From assembly GCF_000003855.2 (NCBI RefSeq), contig NW_003101678.1, forward strand, positions 2,545,588 to 2,566,100: a stretch of 20,513 nucleotides of DNA, written 5' to 3'. This document shows positions 1 through 9,639 of the stretch, piece after piece. The stretch's first letter is position 1; the number at the start of each line of letters is the position of its first letter. The notes under the pieces are model-generated. The model worked only from the letters and a program-made list of their open reading frames with translations. It was not told where the DNA came from and searched no databases. The position numbers and the translations under genes were made by a program. This DNA comes from Blastomyces gilchristii SLH14081 (taxonomy: Eukaryota > Ascomycota > Eurotiomycetes > Onygenales > Ajellomycetaceae).

Positions 1-855
1 GCTATTATATTCACATAACTAAATGTGATCAATGTATATACACAGCTGTGAATAGACTGGCCGCCAGAATCATAAATTTCATATTTGATTTCATTTGATC
101 TGATCTCATACATTTCTTAATGTGAATTCTGCTGAGACTAATCATTAAAAAAACATGCAAAGTGACTATATATCAAATCTCAAAATGAGACCATGACTTA
201 GAAAAAATAAGAAAGTAATCTCATTTGATTCTATTTAGTCTCATTCTTGATATAAAGTTACTATTTTTAGACATTTTAAGGTTTTTTATAGCCTATTTTA
301 ATTTTTTAAAAAGTAATGCTTTTTGATAACACTCAAATAAGATTAAAGTCATTTAAAGCAATAAAAATAATTTAAATTAAGAAGTGAAAATCATAGTCTC
401 ATTTAAAAAATGTGATAAGAGTAAACAGTAAGTCTCACTGAGACAGTATGAGACTACTATCTAATGTTAAAACTGTGTAATGAGATCAGTTAAATTGATA
501 ATGAAATTATCAAATATTCTGATCCTGATCTCAGACATGATCACACGGTCAGTCTAGCTGTGAATACAGTTTAAAAATGAATAATAGACTATCTTTAGTA
601 CTGTACTGAGATTATTTAAATACTTAGTAATATCTTTTAATTTGACTAATATCCCTGCAGTATTTCAGTCTTTCATTAATAAAACACTTCATATATATCT
701 GAATATCATTGTAGTAATATATCTGAATGATGTGATAATGTACTCTGTGAAGAAGAAAGAACACACTGAGCATGTACAAACTGTGTTAAAGATTTTAGAT
801 GAGGCAGAAATGTATATTAAGCTTATAAAGTGCAACTTCAGTGCTTATTAAATTA
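1..855 (+). pseudogene. Z pol: reverse transcriptase domain, decayed, interrupted by a MITE
   Basis: Seen: removing 53-556 and one 8-bp repeat gives a continuous RT-like frame from about position 10 through 642-851. Recognisable features are an LNVINVYTQL stretch (Ty3/Gypsy LDxRxAYN block), KYLVISFNLTNIPAVFQ (block around FEYLVMPFGLTNAPATFQ), and the catalytic block as YLNDVIMYS near 707-733. The usual block is YLDD, so the first catalytic Asp is now Asn, a G-to-A change expected from RIP. The longest open piece is 642-851, ending where the frame runs into TAA. Upstream RT blocks lie outside the window. Known: this domain copies element RNA into DNA inside virus-like particles. The copy cannot be active. 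Confidence 0.85.
53..556. mobile_element. hAT-like MITE, copy 1
   Basis: Seen: a 504-bp element bounded by TAGACTGGCCG and CGGTCAGTCTA, which form a terminal inverted repeat of about 11 bp with one transition mismatch. It is flanked by a perfect 8-bp direct repeat, GCTGTGAA (45-52 and 557-564). A near-identical copy lies at 2765-3269. Excising it with one repeat restores the Z reverse transcriptase frame, so it inserted into Z. It has no coding capacity. The 8-bp duplication and short TIRs are typical of non-autonomous hAT elements. Seven TGAGAC/GTCTCA hexamers occur inside (133, 186, 238, 396, 432, 439, 449). This copy carries more C:G to T:A changes than copy 2. Confidence 0.85.
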
Positions 856-1590
856 ATTTTCTAGAAAATGAAATCACTGTGAATAATATTCAGATGAAAT
901 CTTCACAGATTGAGACTATTCTATCATGATCAGAGTTAACTAGTATTTATAAGATTCAGATCTTTCTGAGCTTGATGAATTTATATAAACAGTTTATCTT
1001 TACATTTGTAAGAATCTTCTTAGCTCTTACAGATATACTAAAGTGTGAAAACAAGAAGAATTCATTCTATAAATAAAGAATGAAAAGATTATTAAGAAGA
1101 AAGAACTGTGAGAACTTTCTTATTTCAGAAGCTTATAAAATCTTTATAAGATTAAAACAGATATTTATGAATACAGTGATACTATTTCACTTTGATCTCT
1201 TACTCTTAATCAGATTAGAGATAGATATTTTCTTCTTTATAATTTCAGAAATAGTCTTACAACTATAGTTAAATAAGAACTGAGTTTTCATGATCTTTTT
1301 CTTATGAAAGATGCAATCTGTGAAGATCAACTATGATATTTATAATCAGAAGTGTCTTATAATAGTGAAATTCTTTCATCACTGATATTACTACTTTGAG
1401 AGCCTTGTAACAGTGATTACTATTAGAACTGATTATAATAGTGCATAACAGTTTACTTTAATTAAGAAACTCTCACAGTAGCAGATTCACTGAGCTCAGA
1501 GACTGAGTAAGTTCTGATTCAAGATAGAGTATATCAAGAGAACTAAGAATTCAGTGAATGAATTCTCTTACAGATCTGACTATATCAAGA
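856..1590 (+). pseudogene. Z pol: RT connection and RNase H domain, decayed
   Basis: Seen: in the same frame as the RT, translation gives FLENEITVNNIQMKSSQIET and a later IQIFLSLMNLYKQFI. These match the gypsy block between RT and RNase H (FLG...V..IxMxxxKIxAI..W, and LGFxNFYRRFI). An RNase H-like stretch follows (LIRLEIDIFFFIISEIVLQL near 1204-1263) where T-D-A-S is usual for the first catalytic residues. It continues to a degraded stretch near 1430-1590 resembling the usual region from the TDH motif to the end of the domain. In-frame stops occur throughout, mostly TGA and TAA. Known: RNase H removes the RNA strand during reverse transcription. Boundaries are approximate. Confidence 0.75.
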
Positions 1591-3640
1591 AGATCAGAGT
1601 GATAGATATAGAGAAGCTAGAGAAGATAGAAAAGCTTTACAGAATATTTACACTGAGTGTTATAAAGAGATTGACTGAAGAGTCTCTCAATTCTCTGTGA
1701 GAGAAGAGAAAAGAGAGAGAAAAAAAGTCTGTATAACTACTTTCTATAATACTGAGAGTTAACACTCTGATAATCTCTGTAAGAATTCTTGAAGAGAGTA
1801 TCTATAATCTGAAGAGTTTACAGACTTTAAGAAGCACTGTAGAAGATCTGATATAAGAAGAAATAGAGTATAAGTCTTTATAAGATCTTCTATTCAGATT
1901 GTTAGAACTGTGACTGAAGAATGAATATACTCAGTATATTCAGAAACTGCTTATAATAGAAATTAACTCTGCAGAAATAAAGAATTGAAGAGACTTCAAT
2001 AATCTCTTATAAAGAGAGAATCAGATTTATATGCCTGTGAATAAGTTTCTATATATAGAACTTATTAAAAGATATCATAACTCTTCTCTAGCAGGTTATT
2101 TTACAGATACTAGAACTCATGAGTTACTTATAAGAAAATACTTCTGACTGAAGATGTGAGAGCTTGTAAAGAAGATAGTGAATTCTTATACTATTTATCA
2201 GAATTCACAGATAGTATGATTCAGATTATATGAAGAACTTACATCTCTACTCATCTCACAGAAATCTTGAGAACAGCTAGAAATAAACATTCTTATAAGT
2301 CTCTCTAAAAGTAAGAATATATATGATGCCTGCTTTGACAGTGTGCTAATGATAGTAGATTACTTAATCAAGATGACACACTTTATACTCACTCATAAGA
2401 GCTTAAAGTGAAAGAATTTGACTCATATCTTCATTCACAATATGATTCAATTACATGAGTTATCTGTAAACATTGTCTTAGATAGAGAATTAATCTTTAT
2501 AGAGAAGTTCTGATCTGATCTGATAACTATACTGAAGATCTTATGAGATCTAAGCACAGCTTTTCATTAATAGATAGATAATCAGATAGAATGTCTGATA
2601 AGTATATTAAAACAGTATCTGTAATACTTTGTTAATCACAATCAGAATGATTAAGTACATTGATTATCACTTATGAAGTTTGTATATAATAACTCAAAGC
2701 ATGTCAGTACAGATAAAACTCTCTTTAAGATACTCACTGAGACTTATCTGCAGATAATCTTGATTAGACTGGCCGCCGGAATCATGATTTTCATGTTAAG
2801 TTTCATTTGATCTGATCTTATACATTTCTTGACGTGAATTCTACTAGGACTAATCATTAAAAAAACATGCAAAGTGACTATATATCAAATCTCAAAATGG
2901 GACCATGACTTAGAAAAAATAAGAAAGTGATTTCATTTGATTCTATTTAGTCTCATTCTTAGCATAAAGTTACTATTTTTAGACATTTTAAGGTTTTTTT
3001 TAGCCTATTTTAATTTTTTAAAAAGTAACACTTTTTGATAACACTCAAATGAGATTTAAAGTCATTTAAAGCAATAAAAACAATTTAAATTGAGAAGTGG
3101 AAATCATGATCTCATTTGGAAAATGTGACAAGAGTAGACAGTAAGTTCTACTGAGATAGTATGAGACTACTATATAATCTTAAAACCGTGTAATGAGATC
3201 AGTTGAATTGATAATAAAACTATTAAATATTCTGATTCTGATCTCAGACACGGTTACACGGTCAGTCTAATCTTGATAAATCTGTGAGAGTATACTATAG
3301 AGTGTGATGATGTCTGTGAATAAGCTGAGAGAATTCAGAATATCTGAGAGAAAGTCTGTGAATTCTTGAGAAAGACTCAAGAGTATCAGAAGAGATACTA
3401 TAACTTTAAGTGTATTATAAAGAGTTTTAAGAAAGATAATAGAGTCTGACTGAGTCTGAAAAATATCATTATATAGAGATTTAGTAAGAAGCTGAATCTC
3501 TTGCAGACAGAGTCTTGTAAGATTATGAAGAAAATTAGTTTATAGTTCTGTAGATTGAAACTGTTATTTGAGTTACAGATATACAATGTTTTTCATGTCT
3601 CTTTACTCTGTGAATATAAGAAATTCTTAGAGGAGAACTC
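1591..3640 (+). pseudogene. Z pol: integrase, decayed and interrupted by a MITE
   Basis: Seen, same frame: a purine-rich linker at about 1690-1730. Then an H2C2-like zinc-binding region (HNSSLAGYFTDTRTHELL near 2075-2125, with both later Cys positions now Tyr near 2190-2205). In the catalytic core the first Asp is now AAC (2286-2288, expected block like MDFI), the second is in LDRELIF (GAT 2481-2483), and the Glu is GAA 2589-2591. The C-terminal part has VYNNSKHVSTDKTLF near 2685-2725 (AYN-S-H-STGxSPF block). After the MITE come SLKNIII and IYNVFHVSLL near 3452-3605 (GPY/F-module region). MITE plus duplication is 513 bp, a multiple of 3, so the frame number is unchanged across it. Known: integrase inserts the cDNA. 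The first catalytic Asp is lost. Confidence 0.8.
2765..3269. mobile_element. hAT-like MITE, copy 2
   Basis: Seen: 505 bp, near-identical along its whole length to 53-556 and in the same orientation, with the same TAGACTGGCCG / CGGTCAGTCTA ends. It is flanked by a perfect 8-bp repeat, ATCTTGAT (2757-2764 and 3270-3277). It lies in the C-terminal part of the Z integrase, and excision with one repeat restores the protein-like frame. It keeps more CG and GG dinucleotides than copy 1 (for example GGCCGCCGG and GACGTG near its left end). Copy 1 is therefore the more heavily mutated of the two. There is no ORF. Confidence 0.87.
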
Positions 3641-3875
3641 TGTGACTCATCACTCTGTTCATGAAGTATTAGAGAGTAAAAGAGAATACTAGATTAAAGA
3701 GATTATTAACTCAGAGAAGTAAGATTATGAGCTCTGATTCAAGATTCAGTGATAAGAATATTCTAATAAGATGAATAAGTTCACTTAAAAATCATTCAGA
3801 CAGATAAGACATCTGTGAAAGCTGAGATATAATTTTTATACTGTGAATTCTGATAAGTCAGAATAACACAGTCTT
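3641..3875 (+). pseudogene. Z pol: C-terminal chromodomain, decayed
   Basis: Seen: directly after the integrase C-terminus and in the same frame, HEVLESKREY is followed by a spacer, a KxQ segment with two stops where W is expected, then EYSNKMNKFT, a stop, and KSFRQI. This matches the chromodomain order of chromoviruses: a (V)EEIL-DSR strand, a Y-VKW-G strand, an NTWEP-like turn and an ending helix. Known: this domain steers integration to particular chromatin, often heterochromatin. The aromatic-cage Trp positions appear as stops, as TGG to TGA/TAG would give. The domain is short and degraded, so the call rests on order and spacing as much as on residues. Confidence 0.6.
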
Positions 3876-5690
3876 CACTAACAATCTGATTATAATAAAG
3901 ATATTAACACTGTTATTTATAAACTCTAGTCTATAAAGATAATAATTTTCTACTGAGATAAACAGTTCACAGTGTATATAAAGAAAAGAAGAAATCATAT
4001 TCTTATTAAAAGTTAAAAAATAAAGAAAACAAAATCAGACTGTAAACACAATTTAGAGATTGATAAAGAAAAAATAAAGAAAATTCACACTCATATTCTT
4101 AATATCTGTAACACTTAATTCTCTTATGACTATCAATTTCTCTCTTTAAAGAAGCAGAGAGTATTATACTTATAATACAGATAATTATTACATTTGATAT
4201 AAAGATTGTCAAAAATACACAGACTGTAAAAAAGTTAAATATCAAAGTGTATACAGTTATAGCAGAATCTTGAAGACTGATTATCTACATGTATAATCAG
4301 ATATCTCTTATAAAGCTGTCTCTGCTCTCTCAGTTATACTGAAGTATTCAGTCTGAAAATAATTAAGATATGAAGAGAGAGCTCATCTATTCAGATTAAC
4401 TTCTATCATGAATTCATAGCATTTATATTATCTTAATTATCAGGATTTTGCAGGTATCTGAGAACTTATCTCTTATTAACAATGAGATTGCAGAAATGCA
4501 CTGCAGTGTGAGAACTATTAATAGAAACTCTAGACATATTTGCATATATCTGATCAGAAATTATATCAGTAGAGAGAGAGTGATTGTAGATCTATGAGAC
4601 TGTAGAGAACACTGACAGCACTGAAAGCTTTGCAGAAACTGTTAGCTAGAATCTGTAAGAATTACTTATAGAAAGACTTATAGCAAAGAGTGAGACTGTG
4701 CTACTGAGAGTCAGAGACTAGTCTGAGAAAGATATAGAGTAAGTTACTGATCTGAAGATTGAGTAAAGTGATAGATCTGAGAGAGATGAAGACACTGTTA
4801 TAAGTAATAATATCTCTACTTTATCAGCTGATAAAAAGTGATTAGAGAAGTTACAGAGATACTTATAAGAAGCTCAGCAGCAGTCAGACATTATTTATAA
4901 AGATATTAAAATTAAAAAAAATATTTATTCTTGAGAAGTTCTTGAATTAATATATAGATATTGTCAGAAACACTCTCTCTCTGTTATCTGAGTAAAAATA
5001 CTTCACAGATAAATGAGAATACTTACAGTTTATAAGAATAAGAGCTGTTATAGAAAAAGAGAAAAGAAGATAAAATTTTACAGACAGATCTGACATATTT
5101 ATACTACTTTAAAGAGATGTATTTACACTATAAATAATTCTGTGAAATAGTCAGATCACTCTAGTAAATAAAGAATGATTATAAATCACAGATCTGACTC
5201 TTTCTATATAACTATAAAGAGTAATTATAGACTGTGAATATCTTAATTCTACAATTCTATAGAGTTGATAAAAGAATGAAAAATTTCTTACAACTTTACA
5301 GTGTCAAAGAATAATGATTTATAAGAATAAGTAAAAGATCAACTTATAAATACTTCTCTTTAATAAGAATAATCTCACAGAAAGTGATTTATCTGTGAAA
5401 TAAATCTATATAATAATTATATAAGAATCTTACAGAAATGATTGAGAGTCAACTGAAACTCTTCTGCATAAAAGATATAAGATGAATCTGTATAATGATC
5501 AGAGAAAGATCTGCAGATTATAAAGAATCTTACAGAATAAGAAACTGAGTAACAGACTTCTTTCTCTTTATAATAATAAGAGATTTTTCCTCACTGAGAT
5601 TTTGTATAGATATGAAGAATTTTTAGTAAGTATCACTACAGTGCTGAGTCTGATTCTATGAAATCACTCAGTGAAAGACTTCACAGATGA
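3876..5690 (+). pseudogene. Z: unidentified C-terminal extension of pol, or a separate same-frame ORF, decayed
   Basis: Seen: chromoviruses usually end soon after the chromodomain, but here about 1.8 kb remains before the 3' LTR. The frame used by RT, IN and chromodomain continues through it. It has protein-like stretches between isolated TGA, TAA and TAG codons, for example INFYHEFIAFIL near 4397-4432, an acidic patch RSERDEDTVISNN near 4776-4815, EAQQQSDIIYKDIKIKK near 4872-4922 and EVLELIYRYCQKHSLSV near 4935-4985. Three TAA codons in a row occur at 5571-5579. I do not recognise a family. Inference: a long C-terminal extension or accessory ORF lost to RIP. It could also be non-coding 3' sequence that looks open by chance, since stops are frequent after about 5260. 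No zinc-finger or enzyme motif is convincing. Confidence 0.4.
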
Positions 5691-5696
5691 AGTCTT

Positions 5697-5709
5697 AGAG
5701 AGAGAAGAG
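5697..5709 (+). other. Z polypurine tract (plus-strand primer)
   Basis: AGAGAGAGAAGAG, 13 purines ending 2 nt before the 3' LTR start at 5712. This is the expected place and composition for the primer of plus-strand DNA synthesis. It fixes the + orientation of Z and shows that the LTR beginning at 5712 is the 3' LTR. Confidence 0.7.
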
Positions 5710-5711
5710 TA

Positions 5712-5780
5712 TGAAAGAAATCTCACTTCTTATAAATTCTTTGTCTCTATTTCTATCTCTTATGTAATCAATAGAGTTAG
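5712..5780 (+). repeat. Z 3' LTR, left piece (69 bp)
   Basis: Begins TGAAAGAAATCTCAC. The Z2 LTR begins TGTAAGAAATCTCAC at 18666. It is cut at 5780 by element C and resumes at 16614. The two TCTCGCG motifs kept in the Z2 copy are TCTTATA and TCTTATG here. Every change is C to T or G to A, so this copy is RIP-mutated where its paralogue is not. The last five bases, GTTAG, are the target duplication of C. Confidence 0.85.
5776..5780. repeat. Target-site duplication of element C (GTTAG)
   Basis: GTTAG at 5776-5780 and again at 16609-16613 flanks element C exactly. The uninterrupted paralogous LTR at 18666-18922 has a single GTTAG at the matching point (18730-18734), followed by CAGC as at 16614. 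This gives a built-in empty site. Confidence 0.9.
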
Positions 5781-5814
5781 TCTTAGAGGATAATGTTATT
5801 GTGTTATATGTGTG
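5781..5814 (-). repeat. C 3' LTR, outer piece (34 bp)
   Basis: TCTTAGAGGATAATG here matches TCTTGAAGAATAATG at 16497. The two differ only at G/A positions, so both derive from a GG-rich ancestor and each copy has lost different Gs. The piece ends at the G insertion, whose duplication GTGTG is 5810-5814. Confidence 0.88.
5810..5814. repeat. Target-site duplication of element G (GTGTG)
   Basis: GTGTG at 5810-5814 and at 11427-11431 borders G exactly. Joining 5814 to 11432 rebuilds a 112-bp C LTR that aligns end to end with 16497-16608. Confidence 0.9.
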
Positions 5815-6107
5815 TGTGACAGGCTGCGCCTGATCAATCATATAGACTATTTCATTACACACTTCACAGATTTCTACCGCTCCGATTCTCGGTCGCTGAT
5901 CCTCGGCTGAAAACCTACAGAATTTCTATTCTTCTGCCTCAGAGCTTCACTGCATATGTCAGTGTAAATTACTACACATGTATATAAATATTCACTTCAA
6001 TCACTGATTTCTGCACTTTCTCTTTTCTTTTCTTCTTTAATGTTTTTCACTTTGTTATATAAGACCTATAAACATCATATTCATCTATTCAGTGTAGGCC
6101 TCTCATA
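5815..6107 (+). repeat. G 5' LTR (293 bp)
   Basis: Starts TGTGACAGGCTGCGCC and ends CTCTCATA, where the third G-family copy reads CTCTTACA; the original end was probably CA. It keeps a CpG-rich segment at about 5878-5907 (CCGCTCCGATTCTCGG and CGCTGATCCTCGG) that the 3' LTR has converted to TG/CA. Almost all differences from the 3' LTR are transitions; I noted one likely transversion. It contains a TATA-like box (5981-5990) and the presumed RNA start (6039). Confidence 0.92.
5981..6049 (+). promoter_or_regulatory. G LTR core promoter and presumed start of R
   Basis: TATATAAATA at 5981-5990 is the best TATA-like box in the LTR, and TATAAATA is also present in the G' LTR. AATGTTTTTCA at 6039-6049, about 50 bp downstream, is the exact complement of the site just after the LTR. 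In the Tf1 model it would be the 5' end of the genomic RNA. The RNA start is inferred from complementarity only. Confidence 0.45.
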
Positions 6108-6109
6108 CT

Positions 6110-6120
6110 TGAAAAACATT
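6110..6120 (+). other. G putative self-priming primer-binding site
   Basis: TGAAAAACATT begins 3 nt after the LTR end at 6107 and is the perfect 11-nt reverse complement of AATGTTTTTCA at 6039-6049 inside the same LTR. No site resembling a tRNA 3' end (TGG start) follows the LTR. Established: Tf1 and related sushi-type elements prime minus-strand synthesis with the folded 5' end of their own mRNA, pairing over about 11 nt. The G' copy has the same site (17679-17689), with one mismatch in its partner (17751-17761) explained by a C-to-T change. Confidence 0.7.
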
Positions 6121-6387
6121 CATTATCTTCTTATTAGAAATGATTATCTATCAAGAAGATATTTGAATGTGTAATAATATGTAAGAAAGAGAAATAATTA
6201 GTTAAAGTGAACACTGAGTCTTCAGATAGAAGCTTACTCATCAGTTATTCTAGCTCTGTAATAAGATCTTACAAGAGAATGTCAGTGAAAGACCTGAGAG
6301 TTCTGACATCTCAGATATATAAGATATTTATATAATTACACTTCTTCAGATATCATAGATATTACACATTCAACAAATAATATAATC

Positions 6388-7545
6388 ATGTCTAATGATA
6401 ATCTGAGAGAACTCTTGAATATGAATATAGAAGTAATATCACAGTGACTCTGAGTAATGTTGAAATTATAACAGTAATGAATAGCTAATATACATGTAAC
6501 TGAATAACTTCAATATGAGGAAATTTAATAATTAACTTAATAAGAAACTCATACAATTCTAATATCTACAGAATCAAATATAAAAGCACTGAAAGAATAC
6601 TTAGATACTTCTACATATTTCAATACTTCTGATCTCACTCTCTACTCATTATGAAGAATGAAAATACTCATGAAACTGAGTATAGATGAAGATGTCATCA
6701 GTTTATTAATTAATTAAGATTGATATATTAATAAATAATTGAAGAATTATGTGAAACAGAAGTTTTATTCATGAATGAAGACATGTGAATCTGTGTTCTG
6801 AATATCTGATAATATCATCAAATATCTTGATATTCTGTTTCAAGACACTGTTATACAATAGAAAGTATTAGATTGATTACAGAGTATCTGATAGAGAAAC
6901 ACTTCTCTTACAATATTCATCTCTGACTTTGATACTCAGATCTTAGAAGTAGGTGATCAATCTTGAGAGAATTGAATGAAAACTAGCATGCTTAAGAAGA
7001 CATTAACTTTTGAACTCTTACAGACTCTTGTAAGTGTAAATGAAGACTCAACTTATAAAGACTTCTGCATATAGCTCTGAACATTGAATGACTGTCTTAC
7101 TAAGCTCAAGAGTATACAGAATAGTGGCAGAAGATGTAATATCTCAGTCACTTATACACCTGCACTGAAGAATAACAGGAATGATGCAGATGTCATGAAC
7201 TGAATAGATTCAAATATCTATACATAAGCAAGAGTTTCTGCTGTTTAAACAGGCTTCTGAGTTTCTGAAATCACTTCTGAAGAAGTTACTGATGAATGTT
7301 AACATGAAGTATACATCAACTGTAACTGATTAGAATATATTACTTTTAACTGTCAATTGATCTATGTGTCTTCTTGCTCAAAGAATGAATTAGTGTCTGT
7401 TTACATCAATCACATTGCAGTGAAGAAAGATTCAGAAGATAACTATAAGAACACTCTGATGAAATAGAGAAAAGATTAGCTTCTATTCAAATTCATAAAC
7501 AGAAGCTTGAAGAGATCAGATGATAATAATTTGAAGAGAAAATGA
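6388..7545 (+). pseudogene. G gag: capsid and nucleocapsid, decayed
   Basis: Seen: the ATG at 6388 opens a frame (MSNDNLRELLNMNIEV...) that keeps the same phase for about 1.16 kb to a TGA at 7543-7545. Nonsense codons along it are TGA, TAA and TAG of RIP type. A nucleocapsid zinc knuckle survives at 7312-7353 as Y-x2-C-x4-Y-x4-C. The first Tyr (TAC) and second Tyr (TAT) sit exactly where Cys and His of CX2CX4HX4C belong, and both are one transition away. Known: Gag forms the virus-like particle and packages RNA. The start is supported by an ATG at the matching place in G' (17374). The middle part, about 6900-7300, is hard to follow. Confidence 0.75.
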
Positions 7546-8250
7546 TAATGAATGCAATTCTTATATCTACTGTAATTGATAATATGTATAATATGAAAGC
7601 CAGAATAGACAGCAGTCTATGTTACTATATAATAATTAAATCTTCAGTTGTAAGATGTCATAATCTTCAGTGTATTCTCTTATCAAAATCCTCACTTCTT
7701 GCAGAATTTAATGATTTAAAAGATGTTTACATCTGTTACATAATGAAACTAAATATAGATATTGAAGAACATCAATATGAAGATGTCTATACATATGAAG
7801 TTGATAATCTTGATTATAATCTTATATTAGAACTTGCCTGACTATCTGAATAAGACATCTTATTAAATACTTAAAACAGAAGCTTGATATTCTCTAATAA
7901 TGATAGAATTCATGAAGATAATATTTATAAGACTATGAACCTTATACAGATCTCTGTCAATACTTATGAAATGCATTGAAAAAGAAGTCATCATCAAAGC
8001 TATCAACAGAGTCACTGATAAAATCACTGATAGTAGAATCATGTATCAATCTATTCTACCAGTCTGACTAATATCAAGAAAGCTCTAGAGAAGTTATCTC
8101 ATACTATAATAACAGATTCTCATACAAAACTCTCTCAATAATATCATGAATATCTAGATGTCTTTTAACAAGATAACATTATGAATTTATCCCTCTTATG
8201 AGGTTCAGAAATAGATCATACAGAATGATAAGAACTTTAAATTATTATAA
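7542..8250 (+). pseudogene. G pol: start and aspartic protease
   Basis: Seen: an open stretch 7542-7841 begins MIMNAILISTVIDNMYNMKA, then R-I-D-S-S near 7602-7616. Retropepsin has D-S/T-G here, so the flap-side Gly is now Ser by G to A. It ends with DNLDYNLILELA (usual DYDLILGLxWL), and the same frame continues past a TGA (expected Trp) to about 8230. That part includes QQYHEYLDVF, the usual linker before RT. The ATG at 7542 overlaps the gag stop as ATGA. Known: the protease matures Gag and Pol. One net frame change occurs between about 8230 and 8320, since the RT uses another phase. Confidence 0.75.
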
Positions 8251-8299
8251 GACTCTCTTTATAATATTTCTTAAGATGAACTCCTTCTTCTTTGAAAGA

Positions 8300-8985
8300 C
8301 AGTCAATAATCTATTGAATAAGAAATTTATACATGTTAGTAACTCTTCTTCTGCAGTGTCTATTCTCTTTGTAAAGAAATCAGATAAAGAACTCTGATTC
8401 TATGTAAACTATTAAGATCTGAACAGATTGACAAAGAAAGATCATTATTTCTTACTTCTTATCAATGAAATCTTAGCATATATCAGACAAGCTCAATGCT
8501 TTATAAAGTTAGATATCATTATCATGTTTCATAAAATTTGTATTACTGAAGAAGGTGAATGACTTACAGCATTTTAAATATGTTATGATCTCTTTGAATG
8601 AGCAGTTACATTCTTTGAACTCATCAATGTTCTCAGTATATTTCAGAAGTATATCAACTGAGCACTCTGAGACTTTCTTAATAAATTTGCATCTGCTTAT
8701 CTAGATAATATTCTCATCTTTATCAATGAATTCAGAAAGAAATATCAAGAGTATATATAAAGAGTATTATAATAATTATTCGAAGCAGAACTATCAATCA
8801 ATATTGATAAGTATGATTTCAAAGTTAAGAGTACTAAATATCTAGATTTCATCATAGAAGCTGATAAGAGAATTTGAATGAATTCTGAGAAGATCTCTGT
8901 CATTCTTGAATAAGAAGCTTCATACACTGTGAAAGATATATAAAGCTTCATTGAATTTACTAACTTCTATCAGTGATTTATACAA
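8300..8985 (+). pseudogene. G pol: reverse transcriptase domain
   Basis: Seen, in order: SSAVSILFVKK near 8341-8380, FYVNYxDLNRLTKKDHY (R-x-CVDYRxLN block) near 8397-8450, IKLDIIIMFHKI (FSKLDLxxAYHxI block) near 8501-8540, and a degraded FGL-NAP block near 8620. The active site reads SAYLDNILIF with codons CTA-GAT-AAT at 8701-8709. YLDD is expected, so the second catalytic Asp is Asn by G to A. In-frame stops sit at Trp and Gln positions. The RNase H and integrase downstream use the same phase. The enzyme would have made the cDNA; this copy is inactive. Confidence 0.85.
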
Positions 8986-9560
8986 AACTTCTCAGATATT
9001 ATGAGATCACTTACAGAACTCACTAAGAAGAACTCAGTATTTCAATAATCAGTAGACACTGAAGCTGTATTTACACAGATGAAGAAGATGTTCATTAACA
9101 TCTCTCTACTGATAACATTTGATTCTGATTATAAGACAGTTATTGAAGCTGATTTCTCTGACTATATAATAGAAGAAGCTATATTGCAATATAATAATAA
9201 AGATATCTTATAATCATATGTCTTCATGTCTAAGAAACTGAGTTCTGCTGAATGCAATTATGAGATCTATTATAAGAAACTTCTTATAATTGTATACTAT
9301 CTAGAAGAATAAGATTCTGAACTCTGAAGTATCTCTGAATTTAAGATAATCACAGATTATAAGAATCTCAAGTACTTTATAACTATCTGTAAACTCACTG
9401 AATGACAGATATAATAATCTGAGTTTCTAAGTCACTTTCATTTTACAATACAATACCACCTCAGTAGTCAGAACTCAATGACAGATGTTCTCTTATGATG
9501 AGAATAAGATATACTGTCTGATTTGACAGACATGCACTGAATGAATCAAGAACATCAGCT
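8986..9560 (+). pseudogene. G pol: RNase H domain
   Basis: Seen: after the tether region (FTQMKKMFINISLLITFD near 9070-9123), the domain begins YKTVIEADFSDYII near 9130-9170, where the Ty3/Gypsy consensus is T-D-A-S-D. ECNYEIYYKKLLIIVYYLE follows near 9251-9308 (YPxxxKELLAIVxAL block), then ITDYKNLKYF near 9349-9380 (TDH-NL-YF block) and a degraded ending segment near 9440-9500. The same phase as the RT is kept. Two His/Asp-type residues have changed to Tyr or Asn by transitions. The function removes RNA from the RNA:DNA hybrid. Confidence 0.82.
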
Positions 9561-9639
9561 CTTAAATCTGAAGATATTAGTTGATTATGATGAGACTATT
9601 TATAACACTATATATACTTCACTGATCAGAACACTCTCT

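Noticed and set aside
1690..1735. Purine-rich run as an extra polypurine tract
   Set aside because: It lies in the Z frame between RNase H and integrase, and no LTR follows.
3398..3586. Minus-strand open frame of 62 codons
   Set aside because: It lies antisense to the decayed Z integrase C-terminus and has no family features.
4090..4260. Cys/His/Tyr cluster that looked like a zinc finger after the Z chromodomain
   Set aside because: The Cys-containing pieces lie in two different frames, so no single reading gives a finger.
8745..8951. Minus-strand open frame of 68 codons
   Set aside because: It is antisense to the RT-RNase H tether of G and has no independent support.
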